Assembly: GCF_028285715.1 (NCBI RefSeq)
Contig: NZ_JANQOO010000021.1
Coordinates: forward strand, 1-64,000
Source of the DNA: Ulvibacterium sp.
GTDB lineage: Bacteria; Bacteroidota; Bacteroidia; Flavobacteriales; Flavobacteriaceae
Direction of reading: 5' to 3'
Length of the DNA stretch: 64,000 nucleotides
The notes under the pieces: generated by a model
Databases searched by the model: none
Seen by the model: the letters and a program-made list of their open reading frames with translations, nothing else
What the model was told of the DNA's origin: nothing
Shown here: in pieces, positions 26,016-35,762 of the stretch
Position numbering within the stretch: the stretch's first letter is position 1
Layout of the letters: the number at the start of each line of letters is the position of its first letter
Position numbers and translations under genes: made by a program

Positions 26016-28399
26016 TTTTCCGTGAATGTGGTTTCCGCCATGGCATCTTCCTTAACGTTAGTGTCCTTTTCTTCCGTTTCGGATTTCAACTTTTTCCTTG
26101 CCCGCAAAATCTTGTTTTCGATTTCATCGGAAACGATACCGCTCTGTTCTATTCTTTTGGATAGGTCTATCGCTTTTTTATGCTGACCTGACCAAAAGAA
26201 AGTGTCTAGAAGTGCAGCATATCCATCGGCATACTCAGGATATTTCCGAATGGCCTCCTCCAAAATCGCTATGGATTCGGTGTATTTTTTTTGCCAGGCA
26301 TAGATTCGGCCAGTCAAAATTTCAGTGTCCGCATGTCGAGGTATTTCTTTTAAAATATACCTACATAATAATAGAGCCCTGTCCCAATCCTCGTCATGTG
26401 CCAGATTTCGCGCTGTTTCGTAAGCTCGATCAAAATCGTTGCCATTAAAAACACTTTGTATCCAGACCATATCGTGCTTACTAAAATCTGCCTTCAAAGG
26501 CGTAAAAATGGTCCCTTCCTCAGGGATAATCCGATTGTTTCCCATCACATATTTGTTTACGGATTTGAAATATCTAAAGTTGCCCTTTATTTGTTCTTCT
26601 ACGCTATCATCGTCCAATTCCGTTAAGCCTAGGTTTTCATCCAGCGCATATATGGAATTGTCAGTCATGTAATGGGAGCCACTAATGAAATCCTGAATAT
26701 TATGCTTGCCCCTTAAAAGTGGAATCTGTTTTGCGTCATTAAAAGTGTCGGGGTATAAAAGACTTTCTCCAAGCCAAGCCACTTGATCCGGTACTTTGAA
26801 CTTGAATTCCTTCTCCAACAGGGAAACCAGCGAAGGCATTATATCCATATGAGAAGCCAAAGACCTAATTCTTTTTGGGGAATTGATCAAGGGACTGAAA
26901 ATCATTAGGGGAACCCTGTATCTGCTCAGCTCATCTTTTTGTGGCAAATCAGTGAGATTGTGTGTTCCGGTAAGGATAAAAATTGTGTTGGCATACTCCC
27001 GTGTTTTCCTATAATTTTTGATAAAGGCTTCTACGGCTTCATCCGTGTATTTGAGACTTGCAAAAATCTCCTTATGGTTTCGTACCAGTTTGCGTTGCCG
27101 CTTGCCCATGGATGACTCTTTCACTATACGATCTACCCTATCCTCATAGAATTCCCGATTTGGAACAAGGTACGGTGATTTGGTGCTTAAGGTGAAGAAC
27201 ACATCCATTCTTGGGCCATTAAAAGAGTTCGGCAAGGGGGTTCCTTTTTTAAATAGTGCCTTGTCCGGATAGCCTAAGGAAATACCAGCAGCATCTTTCT
27301 CCTGCTGCCTATGTTCATCCCCAAAATTGTTTTTGTCCAATATCCGGTCCACACGTTCCTCATCCAAAAATCGATCAAAATGATCTAGGGCACTATTTCC
27401 CCCATAATTGAACGAAGTGGTGTATCCGTTATCCTTAAGAATCCCAAAGAGGGTATGCCGGTGGACAAAACTGTCCATATGGGTAAACCCAGAATCTCCA
27501 AATGGCAATGAGCCCATTATCGTGGAAAGTGCAGCGGCACTTTCTCCGGTGTTGCTTACGAAATTTTCCCAGACCAAAGCGTTGTTCCGGAGGGAATTCA
27601 GAAAAGGGGTAAATCCCGGATAAAGGGGGTCTAGGTCAACAAAATCGGATCCGAGACCTTCTACGATCAGAAATACGATGTGGGGCTTCTGTTGCTTGAA
27701 ATTGAAATAAGGACTAAGGTCATCCTTTTGTTCATAAGACCTTAATAAGGGATATTCCTCATCCCCTTCATAGGCATTAAATTCAAAAGAGTTTTTAGCC
27801 AAACTGACTATCAAGTGTTGGGCCTTGTTTTCATTTATGGGTTTTTTGTTAGAATTGAGTGTAGCCAAAAAAAGGCTGAAAAGGATTATGGTAAAAGGGT
27901 ACATTTTACCAATGGGCCCATAAACGGATACGAAACGCTTGGCTAAATAGTAGAATGATGCAACGATCAAAGGCAATGTTATTAATAGGGGAATGGAAGA
28001 AAAATGAGAACCGTCCGATCTTAAGGTGGCGTTAATTCCAAATGCCAGTATAGTGTAATTCTGCACATAATACTCGATAAGTAGTCCTTCCAGTACCAGA
28101 AAAGCCAAGAAAACAATCCGGATGGTCTTAAGTCCCAAACCAAACATTCTCCGTTCCAAAAAATTAAATAGGAACGCTGAGCATAAAGCCAAGACCGCTG
28201 TGAACCCAATATGGTGCATTACCAGAAGAAAAAAGCTCTTATTCAAAAAACCGTCCAATGCTCCGGAGAAGTATAGCCGGATGTTCTGGTATAGGGACCA
28301 TACTACCAAACAACTAAAAAAGCTGAAGACCAAAGGAATGAAATCCTTGAGTGTCTTCCCATTTTCCGAAATAGTTGATATGTTTGAATCGTTCTGCAT
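26012..28399 (-). CDS. LtaS/sulfatase-fold phosphoglycol transferase with TPR tail
   Basis: 795 residues from the ATG at 28399; a TTG at 28417 is less likely. About five membrane segments (to about residue 185) precede an alkaline-phosphatase-superfamily domain. Its metal/nucleophile sites are IVFLIVEGLGSDF (about 242-254) and NTGESAAALSTIMGSLP, with Thr284 matching the LtaS catalytic Thr. LTGTHNLTD is a later metal site. The C-terminal 130 residues are TPR repeats (AWQKKYTESIAILEEAIRKY). Relatives move phosphoglycerol or phosphoethanolamine onto glycans. The gene begins one base after the GT2 stop, suggesting it decorates that polymer. The TPR may contact the YaiO TPR. Confidence 0.82.
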   Translation of the reverse strand: MQNDSNISTISENGKTLKDFIPLVFSFFSCLVVWSLYQNIRLYFSGALDGFLNKSFFLLVMHHIGFTAVLALCSAFLFNFLERRMFGLGLKTIRIVFLAFLVLEGLLIEYYVQNYTILAFGINATLRSDGSHFSSIPLLITLPLIVASFYYLAKRFVSVYGPIGKMYPFTIILFSLFLATLNSNKKPINENKAQHLIVSLAKNSFEFNAYEGDEEYPLLRSYEQKDDLSPYFNFKQQKPHIVFLIVEGLGSDFVDLDPLYPGFTPFLNSLRNNALVWENFVSNTGESAAALSTIMGSLPFGDSGFTHMDSFVHRHTLFGILKDNGYTTSFNYGGNSALDHFDRFLDEERVDRILDKNNFGDEHRQQEKDAAGISLGYPDKALFKKGTPLPNSFNGPRMDVFFTLSTKSPYLVPNREFYEDRVDRIVKESSMGKRQRKLVRNHKEIFASLKYTDEAVEAFIKNYRKTREYANTIFILTGTHNLTDLPQKDELSRYRVPLMIFSPLINSPKRIRSLASHMDIMPSLVSLLEKEFKFKVPDQVAWLGESLLYPDTFNDAKQIPLLRGKHNIQDFISGSHYMTDNSIYALDENLGLTELDDDSVEEQIKGNFRYFKSVNKYVMGNNRIIPEEGTIFTPLKADFSKHDMVWIQSVFNGNDFDRAYETARNLAHDEDWDRALLLCRYILKEIPRHADTEILTGRIYAWQKKYTESIAILEEAIRKYPEYADGYAALLDTFFWSGQHKKAIDLSKRIEQSGIVSDEIENKILRARKKLKSETEEKDTNVKEDAMAETTFTEN

Positions 28400-28400
28400 T

Positions 28401-29831
28401 TTAAGAGGCTTTTGCAAATCCCTTACGGACTTGGGACCCCCAGCCCGATTTTACTTTAAACAATTTTTTATAGTTGCCCCGAATAGCGGACCAGACCACT
28501 ATGGGATGAAAAACAAAAGGCTCTATCAGGGCGCACAGCATTAAGGTTAAAATGTCCTTTGTCTTCTTATACTCATTATAAGAGTAAACATCCCATAGAA
28601 TGGCATAGAAAGAAAACATAATGGAAAACATATATACTGTAGCCGTTATAGCCAAGAAAAACTCCCAATTGAGTATGCCCAAATAATAGAATAAAATGAT
28701 GGAGAAGAAGCCGAAGAACTCTAAAATTGGAGCTAGCCACTCGTAAAAAAACCAGTACGGATAACTAAGCATACCCAAACGGCCAAATTTGGGGTTAAAG
28801 AACATATCCTTATGCTTATACAAGGTTTCCAAATTGCCCCGGGCCCAACGATCTCTTTGATTTATCAATATTTTGGTATCCTCCGGTACTTCGGTCCAAC
28901 ACAAAGGATCAGGTATATACTCCACCGTATACGGTTCTTTGCGTTCGTGCATGTAGCGTCGCATTTTAAATACGATTTCCATGTCTTCACCCACAGTATT
29001 GGTGTCGTACCCTCCCACGGCCAAAGCGATTTCACGGTCAAAAAATCCGAAGGCCCCGGAAATAATAAGCAGACTGTCTATACGGCCCCATGCCATACGC
29101 CCCAAAATAAAGGAACGCGTATACTCCAACAATTGGAATTTGGCCAACCAGTTTTTGGGCAACCGGATTTCTTCCAATTGACCGCCTTGGATAATACAGG
29201 AGTTTGCAATCCGGATAACGCCACCAACCGCTATCACTCGCTTTTTCGATCGTTGATAGAAGGATTTTACAACATGTAAAAGCGCATCCGGCAACAATAG
29301 GCAATCCACGTCTATGCAACCCACATATTTGTTGTTGGAGAGTGCCATGCCCGTATTTAACGCGTCGGACTTACCCCCATTCTCCTTATCTATTACCGTG
29401 AGTTTGGAAAATGAGCGATGTTTGGATTTATAAATCCCTCGGATAGGCTTAGAGCGCCAATTGGGGTCTATCTCCTGTTCTATTTTCACGAGGTCGTATG
29501 CAGCTATCATTTTCTCCAAAGTATCGTCCTTGCTGCCGTCATTGACCACCATTACCTCATAGTTTACATAACGAAGCGACAAAAGGGAACGAATATTTTC
29601 CACAATGGTCATGCCTTCATTGTATGCCGGTGCTATAATGGTGATACTTGGCGCCAAAGGCGATGCCATAATCTTGGAAATGTCGCCAAAACTATTTTTG
29701 TTTCTATAATGGATGGAATTCCTTGTAGATAGATAACCCATTGCGGTGAACATGGAGAACAATACCACCGTAAACGTTAGAAATACAATGTTTATGTATT
29801 CAAGGATAATATGTAGTAGTCCACTATCCAT
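28401..29831 (-). CDS. Processive GT2 polysaccharide synthase (PgaC/BcsA-like)
   Basis: 476 residues. One membrane helix at 8-32, a GT2 domain at 60-340, and three or four C-terminal helices. Catalytic features: VVNDGS (Asp98), the DVD at 174-176, GEDMEI (Glu282-Asp283, base) and QRDRW at 325-329, the mark of processive inner-membrane synthases. Such enzymes polymerise one sugar nucleotide while extruding the chain. Poly-GlcNAc is one possibility, but the monomer is not readable from sequence. No PilZ domain is attached. It is co-transcribed with the HEAT protein (5-bp gap) and the LtaS-like transferase (1-bp gap). Confidence 0.88.
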   Translation of the reverse strand: MDSGLLHIILEYINIVFLTFTVVLFSMFTAMGYLSTRNSIHYRNKNSFGDISKIMASPLAPSITIIAPAYNEGMTIVENIRSLLSLRYVNYEVMVVNDGSKDDTLEKMIAAYDLVKIEQEIDPNWRSKPIRGIYKSKHRSFSKLTVIDKENGGKSDALNTGMALSNNKYVGCIDVDCLLLPDALLHVVKSFYQRSKKRVIAVGGVIRIANSCIIQGGQLEEIRLPKNWLAKFQLLEYTRSFILGRMAWGRIDSLLIISGAFGFFDREIALAVGGYDTNTVGEDMEIVFKMRRYMHERKEPYTVEYIPDPLCWTEVPEDTKILINQRDRWARGNLETLYKHKDMFFNPKFGRLGMLSYPYWFFYEWLAPILEFFGFFSIILFYYLGILNWEFFLAITATVYMFSIMFSFYAILWDVYSYNEYKKTKDILTLMLCALIEPFVFHPIVVWSAIRGNYKKLFKVKSGWGSQVRKGFAKAS

Positions 29832-29836
29832 TAAAC

Positions 29837-32416
29837 CTACCCGATTTTTCTTTGAGGGTCGTTTTGAGAGGGATTGGAATCATTGCCATCGCCATACGGT
29901 ACTTCATTTAAAAATGCATGCTCCAATGGGAGGGAGTCCGTTTTATGTTTTATTGTATTCCCTGCTTGCTTCTGACATTCCCTTGCTTCGCGAGACAATC
30001 GTTCCTGCAATTGCCCCAATACCTTTTTTGCTGCATTCCTAATTTTCTGTTCTGGCTCCTCATGGAGTAGTTTTCTCAAGAATCTTACTTCCTTTTCATC
30101 TCCTACCACCAACATTTCCTTCAGTAAAATAATTTTGGAATCCGAATCACAAGTTGTGAACAATTCCTCAAAAACATTGTATTCCACAATATTGTCCTGG
30201 AAGGTGTCCAGTTCCCAATCCACTTCATAAATATCATCTTTACGGGAAAATCTCTTAATGAGTTCCCGCGCCCGTTCTTTGATAAAGTCCATTTTTGATT
30301 GTTCCATAATGTCATTTAATAAGGGTATTTCACGTTGGTCCCCCAATTCTTCTATTAAATCGAGTGATTCGATTACGGAGAGAATTTCATTGCTGTAGTA
30401 GCGGGGTTTAGGAATATGTTGGAGGAGATCCTCTAATTCCTGGAAGGATTCCTTTCCGAAATCGTAAGTTTGGTCTGTATTTGGAACGTCAAGTCCATCC
30501 AATGGCCAATCATAGTACTGTTCTTCTGTGTCATGCCTCTCTTTGTCCTGTGGCGACACCTCCAGAACTTGGTATTGCAATTCTAGATTTCGTATGTATT
30601 TCCAGTTTACTTCACCCAAGGACATTGGCTTTTGAGGATTCGGTTTTTTCGCTATGGATACCATAGTTTCAGTGTTATCGGAGATTTCTGAATGATTTTT
30701 TGTCCTCGATTTTTGTGGTGGGTCTTTATGAGGTAATACGTCCTCATAGTGGACTATGAGGTCCTTGGTTTCCAATGTTCCGTGGTAATCTTCTCCTATG
30801 TCTACTTTGCCCTGCCCAATATCGTTATCAATTACAATGGGCAAAAAATTCAATTCGGACAAATTCCTTTTTTCCCAAATATTCTTCTCTTCTTCCACTT
30901 CAATCCCGTCCACATGGGATGTAACAGCTGTTATTTCTTCAAAATCTACCTGTAGCCGTAACGGGTCTTCAATACGCGTTGTTTCATTGTCCGTAACGTT
31001 GATTCGGAAATCTTGGCTTTGTGGCGGAAGATTTTTTTCCTTAGACTTTGGAGCTACCACAAGAGGCAGAAAATCAAGGTTTACCGATGTTTCTTCTACT
31101 TCTGGAATAGGAATATCGTCCGTAGCAATTTCCTTTTTTTCAGTCATCTCATGCTCCACGGAGAATTCTAGTTTTTCCTCCTTCGTTTCTTCGTCCAAGG
31201 TGATTTGACCGGTTTCCTTTTCATCAAATTCAACCGATCCATTACTGTCAGTGTCCGAAATTGTGCTCGTTTTATCCTGTGTTTCTTGGTTTTCTTGGAC
31301 TATAGGGGCTGTAATCTCGTTTTTCCAATCATGCTTCAATCGGTTATCTATATCTTCCGTAGGCATTATACTTTCCGGTACAATCCTATTTATTACACTA
31401 ATAGCCTTGCTCTTAATGGCAAAGTCGGAATATTTGGCTTCTACGTGTTTTAGGAATTCCATTTCCTCGGTACTCCCCAAAATTGCCATGGCATCCAAAA
31501 TGGAAATTTTAACATCCAAGTTCCCTTTTTGGAAAACCAGTTTAAGTGTATCCATGGCCTCCACGATATGAAACTCCTTGATGCATTGGATAGCTTCCTG
31601 TTTAATTTGATTGTTACGGTGTTTCAGTAATTCTATCAAAGAAGAGCTGGCATCGTTCTGATTGTAAAACTTGATCAACCGTATGGCAAAAAGTACCACA
31701 TCCCTGTTTTTGGAAGTAAGCCAAGCTTTAAAACGGGGCGGTTGATAATCCTCCAAGTTCCGGACGACATTTAATAGTTTTAGCTGTTGCCATTCGGATA
31801 TTCTGTATTTCGTAGTATCCAAAAAATAGTTGAGGCCCTCATGCTTTAAGCTTACCGTAGCTATCTCCGCCTGTTTGCGTATGGTACTTCTTTTGTCATT
31901 GATGAATTTTATAATGAAACTATAGGATTCCGTTACCTGCATCTGGGTGAGTTCCAAAATACCTTTTGAAACGACTTCCCAACGCAAGCTTTTTAATTTG
32001 TGAAAGGCATCCTTATCCAAGTCCAGGTCTTGATATAGTCTGAACAATTTTTTTTTGGTATCTCCGGAAACGTCCCTGCTTAAGTCCAATAGTATTTCCG
32101 ACAGTACCACCCTGTTCAAATTGATCCTTAGCAATTCCCTTACCTCAATTTTAAGGTTTAGATACTTCGTCTTCTCCTCGGTATCCGCATCTTCCTGATG
32201 AAACAGGAATTTGTTTATCATGGGAGAAAGTTCCTTTTTACGTTGTCTTACTCTAGCCGCCTTATCAGTTAGTCTATTTCGAAAAAAGAATATGCCAATA
32301 AAATAGAGTACAGCCAGCCCAACGAACAAAAAGGTTAAATCCCACAAAAGATCCGTATGGATCTTTGGGGCGCTTATCAACGTTATGTTTTGATATGTTA
32401 ACTCTTTGCTAATCAA
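29837..32416 (-). CDS. Membrane-anchored HEAT-repeat protein
   Basis: 859 residues. A single helix near the N-terminus (LLWDLTFLFVGLAVLYFIGI) anchors a long soluble body. HEAT-like helical pairs run at about 80-350 (LTSKNRDVVLFAIRLIKFYN; LIELLKHRNNQIKQEAIQCI) and again near the C-terminus (KIILLKEMLVVGDEKEVRFL). A low-complexity acidic spacer rich in Glu, Thr and Asp lies at about 365-640. The start is TTG at 32416, overlapping the regulator stop as TTGA. It carries no enzyme motif. Between the regulator and the synthase it may be a scaffold or signal-responsive control subunit; that role is inferred from position only. Confidence 0.75.
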   Translation of the reverse strand: MISKELTYQNITLISAPKIHTDLLWDLTFLFVGLAVLYFIGIFFFRNRLTDKAARVRQRKKELSPMINKFLFHQEDADTEEKTKYLNLKIEVRELLRINLNRVVLSEILLDLSRDVSGDTKKKLFRLYQDLDLDKDAFHKLKSLRWEVVSKGILELTQMQVTESYSFIIKFINDKRSTIRKQAEIATVSLKHEGLNYFLDTTKYRISEWQQLKLLNVVRNLEDYQPPRFKAWLTSKNRDVVLFAIRLIKFYNQNDASSSLIELLKHRNNQIKQEAIQCIKEFHIVEAMDTLKLVFQKGNLDVKISILDAMAILGSTEEMEFLKHVEAKYSDFAIKSKAISVINRIVPESIMPTEDIDNRLKHDWKNEITAPIVQENQETQDKTSTISDTDSNGSVEFDEKETGQITLDEETKEEKLEFSVEHEMTEKKEIATDDIPIPEVEETSVNLDFLPLVVAPKSKEKNLPPQSQDFRINVTDNETTRIEDPLRLQVDFEEITAVTSHVDGIEVEEEKNIWEKRNLSELNFLPIVIDNDIGQGKVDIGEDYHGTLETKDLIVHYEDVLPHKDPPQKSRTKNHSEISDNTETMVSIAKKPNPQKPMSLGEVNWKYIRNLELQYQVLEVSPQDKERHDTEEQYYDWPLDGLDVPNTDQTYDFGKESFQELEDLLQHIPKPRYYSNEILSVIESLDLIEELGDQREIPLLNDIMEQSKMDFIKERARELIKRFSRKDDIYEVDWELDTFQDNIVEYNVFEELFTTCDSDSKIILLKEMLVVGDEKEVRFLRKLLHEEPEQKIRNAAKKVLGQLQERLSREARECQKQAGNTIKHKTDSLPLEHAFLNEVPYGDGNDSNPSQNDPQRKIG

Positions 32417-32793
32417 ATTTTTGCATTGTTCAGCTCTCTATTAACCCGTACCATCAATTCGGAAGGGCTCACTGGTTTAGAAATAAAGTCATTAGCTCCC
32501 AATTCAAATGCAGTCAGTACATTTTCCTCGTTTCCGGCAGAGGAAATAATTATAATCGGCGTTTTGGAACCCAGTTCATTACGTACAAAATCTATAAGTT
32601 CCATTCCAGAGAAATAGGGCATCATAATATCACTGACAATTATATCGGGAATCTCCTCCGCCAGGTATTCCTTCACTTCTTTCCCATCTTTACTTAGACT
32701 TACCTCATATCCCCCTTTTTCCAGACGGTACCTAAGTAAAGAGGCCAGGAGATTATCATCTTCTGCCAACAGCAATTTTTTTCCGGCTATCAT
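32413..32793 (-). CDS. Single-domain response regulator
   Basis: A 126-residue stand-alone receiver. Acidic pocket Glu11-Asp12-Asp13, phosphoacceptor Asp55 (IIVSDIMMPYFSGME), Ser85 and Lys106 (FISKPVSP) are all present. No output domain, so it works by protein contact or as a phosphorelay shuttle. It overlaps the kinase stop upstream (ATGA) and the HEAT start downstream (TTGA). In this operon it is the natural link between the kinase/Hpt and the membrane polysaccharide machinery. Confidence 0.9.
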   Translation of the reverse strand: MIAGKKLLLAEDDNLLASLLRYRLEKGGYEVSLSKDGKEVKEYLAEEIPDIIVSDIMMPYFSGMELIDFVRNELGSKTPIIIISSAGNEENVLTAFELGANDFISKPVSPSELMVRVNRELNNAKI

Positions 32794-34553
32794 TTCCCTT
32801 TTCGTTTTATTTCCAGGAAGGCTTGGTCTATATTCAACTCCGTTTTTGAGTATTCGTCCACAAAACAGCTGTAGAGCGATTGTAGTTTTTTTACATCCCC
32901 TTGCGTCTTACAGGCTTCCTGAATTTGGACGATTATGGCATGGAGTTCATGGGACTGCATCATAGCAAGTCCCGCCTTTATCTTATGGGCGGCAAGTCCC
33001 AACTCTTCAAAATCACCATATCTTATATGGGTCTTGGCCGAACCTATAAACTCCAAGGCATTTTGCTTATACAGTTGAATCAACTCCTGTAAAAGGTCTA
33101 CATCACCCATACAATCCTTTAGGATGGGAGCCAGATCTAACCGCTTGGAGTGTTGGTTTCTATTTACCACCGTTTTTTTAAGCGCTTCTGTAAGCTCCAT
33201 ATTTTTACCTCTATTTTTAAGCAAGGTGAACATGAGTTCATCAGGGTTATAAGGTTTTAGAATACAATCGTTGATACCGTATTCCTTGCACTTATTCTTG
33301 TCTCCTAAGGAAAAATCGGCGGTAAGGGCAATAATCGGGATTTCCCGTATGGTCGCATCTTTATTCTGGCGAATTTGCCGGGTCACTTCAAATCCATCCA
33401 TCTCGGGCATTCGCAAGTCCATTAAAATGGCATCCAGTCCCGTTTTTTCAAGAATATCGAGACCATAACGGGCATTCTCCGTAATGAATGTGGTACAACC
33501 CCATGATTTTAGGCGCTCTTCTATCAAACGTTGATTGAGCAAATTATCTTCAAAAACCAGAATCCGCATGCCTTTGATGGATTGTCGTACTTTTTCCTTT
33601 TTAATTTTAGGCTCCTGAGCTTGACCAGCCTTTTTGCCATTACCGAGCCCATAGGGAATATCAAATTTGAACGTTGTACCGACCCCCAAAGTACTGGATA
33701 CCGAAATGTCCCCTCCCAGGTTTTCAATGAGTTGCTTTACTATACTCAAACCTAATCCTGAACCACCGTATTTAAGAAACGTGCTATCCGTAGCTTGCTC
33801 AAATGCATTAAAAATATTGGGCAACTTGCTTTCGGGAATTCCGATGCCCGTGTCCGCAATGGCAAACTCTAAGCGTATTTGGTGTTTAACTTTTTGCTTC
33901 ACTGCAATACGCAATCGAATGCTGCCCTTTTCCACAAATTTTATGGCGTTGCCCAAAAGATTTAAAAGAATTTGAGAAAGTTTTGAGGGGTCACCGACCA
34001 AAATTCCAGGTATATCCGGATCAATTTCCGTTTCCAAAGTCACCTTCTTGTCGGTAATAAGCGTCTTGCACAAGTATGTTACCTCCTTTATTACATTTTG
34101 AAAGTTAAAGTCTATGGTATCAAAATCCTCTAAGCCGGTAGATAACTTGGAGTATTCCAAAAGTTCGTTTATTATTTCCAGCAGCGAGTACGATGCCGAT
34201 TGTATGGCATTGACCTTTTCCAATTGCTTGGAAGTGAGTCCATCTTCCTTTAATAAATCGGTAAACCCGACAATACCATTTAATGGAGTCCGAATTTCGT
34301 GACTCACCTTTGCAATAAGCATGTTTGGGGAGGGACCCAAATTTCCTTTCGAATTCCCGTTCGTGGATTCCTTCTTAACCTTAACAGCTACGGAACCGGG
34401 TTCTCCGAATACTTTTTGTTCCAAATCGTTCTTGAAAGCTTGGAATGATCGTTTTAAATGGGAAGCCTCCGCAGTACTTAGTTCCTCAAATGAAAAGCTA
34501 TTGAGCATGGACTCCATGTTCTCCAAAGAGCAAAGTAGATTTTTGGGATTCAA
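32790..34553 (-). CDS. Cytoplasmic hybrid histidine kinase with receiver and Hpt domains
   Basis: 587 residues. HisKA with His85 (AKVSHEIRTPLNGIVGFTDL), HATPase with N box near 202 (LLGNAIKF) and G boxes DTGIGIP and GGSGLGLSIV, a receiver with Asp379 (AILMDLRMPEMDGFEV), and an Hpt with His523 (AAHKIKAGLA). There is no PAS, membrane helix or other sensor; only about 75 residues precede HisKA, so its signal probably comes from a partner. No ATG opens the frame: TTG at 34553 or the ATG at 34517 (MESMLNSF) are the candidates. It forms a relay His, Asp, His, then the Asp of the downstream regulator. Confidence 0.9.
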   Translation of the reverse strand: MNPKNLLCSLENMESMLNSFSFEELSTAEASHLKRSFQAFKNDLEQKVFGEPGSVAVKVKKESTNGNSKGNLGPSPNMLIAKVSHEIRTPLNGIVGFTDLLKEDGLTSKQLEKVNAIQSASYSLLEIINELLEYSKLSTGLEDFDTIDFNFQNVIKEVTYLCKTLITDKKVTLETEIDPDIPGILVGDPSKLSQILLNLLGNAIKFVEKGSIRLRIAVKQKVKHQIRLEFAIADTGIGIPESKLPNIFNAFEQATDSTFLKYGGSGLGLSIVKQLIENLGGDISVSSTLGVGTTFKFDIPYGLGNGKKAGQAQEPKIKKEKVRQSIKGMRILVFEDNLLNQRLIEERLKSWGCTTFITENARYGLDILEKTGLDAILMDLRMPEMDGFEVTRQIRQNKDATIREIPIIALTADFSLGDKNKCKEYGINDCILKPYNPDELMFTLLKNRGKNMELTEALKKTVVNRNQHSKRLDLAPILKDCMGDVDLLQELIQLYKQNALEFIGSAKTHIRYGDFEELGLAAHKIKAGLAMMQSHELHAIIVQIQEACKTQGDVKKLQSLYSCFVDEYSKTELNIDQAFLEIKRKGK

Positions 34554-35052
34554 TGGTTTTGATTTGGTTATTGAGAAATACAGAGCGAAAAATCCTTCAA
34601 TTATTCTGTATTTTCTTATTTTGTTTTAACAGTCTGATTCTAACTAGGTTAAAACTCACCAATTCACATATCGTACACAATTAAATGTTACCTAGGCTCC
34701 CTATTATGTTGTCAAACAGCTTTATTTGTAGGTCTAAAATTTTCATTGGATATATAATGTGATTTGTCTTTTTGGCCCTGTCCCTTTATTCTCCAATCAA
34801 AGGGAAAAAAATAAGCAATGGAAAGTTTTGAAAACGGCGTTCGCGGAGTATGCCGCTAACTACTTTAGCATTAAGACAGATCTTGGGTTAAATCTTGGGT
34901 TTTACTCCAGTTATTGGTGGAAATGCTCCTAGAAAAGATAAAACCCGGACTAATCCCAAATAAAGCAAAACTGAAAACGTGATTGCCCAATTGCGGGAGG
35001 TAATGTCTTCTAGGTTACGTAGATGTTTCAGAAAACAGCAAAGAAAACGAAG
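34554..35052. other. Noncoding gap between the kinase and thioesterase genes
   Basis: No convincing gene. It contains a 10-base direct repeat (ATCTTGGGTT at 34880-34889 and 34892-34901). The minus-strand promoter of the six-gene operon should be near the right end of the kinase gene, but no TAnnTTTG box was found. Confidence 0.5.
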
Positions 35053-35448
35053 TTAATCTCCTCCCTCCAACCTATCCTTGACGAATTCAATTTTGGTCTT
35101 TCCATGGGGTACGGGTTTTCCCTTTTCATCCAAATTTACCATAATGATATTGTCCACCGTAACTATAGTTTCCCGGGTCATTTTGTTGCGGACTTCGCAA
35201 TTAAGCGTCAAGGAAGATATGCCAAATTTTACAACTTCAATGCCTATTTCTACGATGTCCCCTTGTACCGCGGTACTCATAAAATTGATTTCGGAAATAT
35301 ACTTTGTGACTACCCTTTTATTCTCCAACTGGATAATGCTATATAATGCGGCTTCCTCATCGATCCAGGCCAGTACACGGCCTCCGAACAATGTTTGATT
35401 GGCATTTAGGTCCTCGGGTTTTACCCATTTCCTGGTGTGGAATCTCAT
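35053..35448 (-). CDS. Hotdog-fold acyl-CoA thioesterase
   Basis: A 131-residue YciA/BFIT-like thioesterase. The hotdog segment is NANQTLFGGRVLAWIDEEAA (residues about 14-33), where the Asn-x-x-x-x-x-Gly-Gly and Asp-Glu region forms the active site. INFMSTAVQGDIVEI and VTVDNIIMVNLDEKGKPVP are the following strands. It hydrolyses acyl-CoA to free acid and CoA; chain preference is not visible. It appears monocistronic, flanked by long noncoding regions. Confidence 0.88.
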   Translation of the reverse strand: MRFHTRKWVKPEDLNANQTLFGGRVLAWIDEEAALYSIIQLENKRVVTKYISEINFMSTAVQGDIVEIGIEVVKFGISSLTLNCEVRNKMTRETIVTVDNIIMVNLDEKGKPVPHGKTKIEFVKDRLEGGD

Positions 35449-35762
35449 AGCTCAGCCATTTTTACAGGTGTAAAATTAAGGAAGAAACTACGGCAAAATC
35501 CATAAATTCAATACAATCCCTCTGTTTTTTCAATTTGCAAATCTTGCACCTACTTTATGAGGTTTTTGACGATATGTATCGTCCCAAAATGAACATATCG
35601 CATTAAATACATACCCGGTTTGCCGTGGAAATTGATTTTCAATTTTAACAGATGTGACGAACAACCCATAAAATATGTTAAGCTTAGAATAAACTTTTCT
35701 TAATTGACTTTCTCTTTGGGCCGTAATGAAATACATTTATCCTTCACCTAATCCGCCTTCGC
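35449..35762. other. Divergent intergenic region with an inverted repeat
   Basis: It separates the thioesterase (minus) and a secreted protein (plus). A perfect 8-bp inverted repeat, CGATATGT (35570-35577) and ACATATCG (35593-35600), with 15 bases between, could be a regulator site. A minus-strand frame at 35530-35736 is not convincing as a gene. Confidence 0.45.

Noticed and set aside
26012-28417. TTG start six codons upstream of the LtaS-like gene
   Set aside because: The ATG at 28399 directly follows the GT2 stop and suits the operon spacing.
34880-34901. 10-base direct repeat ATCTTGGGTT
   Set aside because: Two copies only, no dyad or nearby gene start; most likely a chance duplication.
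35530-35736. 68-codon minus-strand ORF upstream of the secreted protein gene
   Set aside because: No leader, low-quality composition, no neighbour in the same direction, and it overlaps an inverted repeat in a promoter region.
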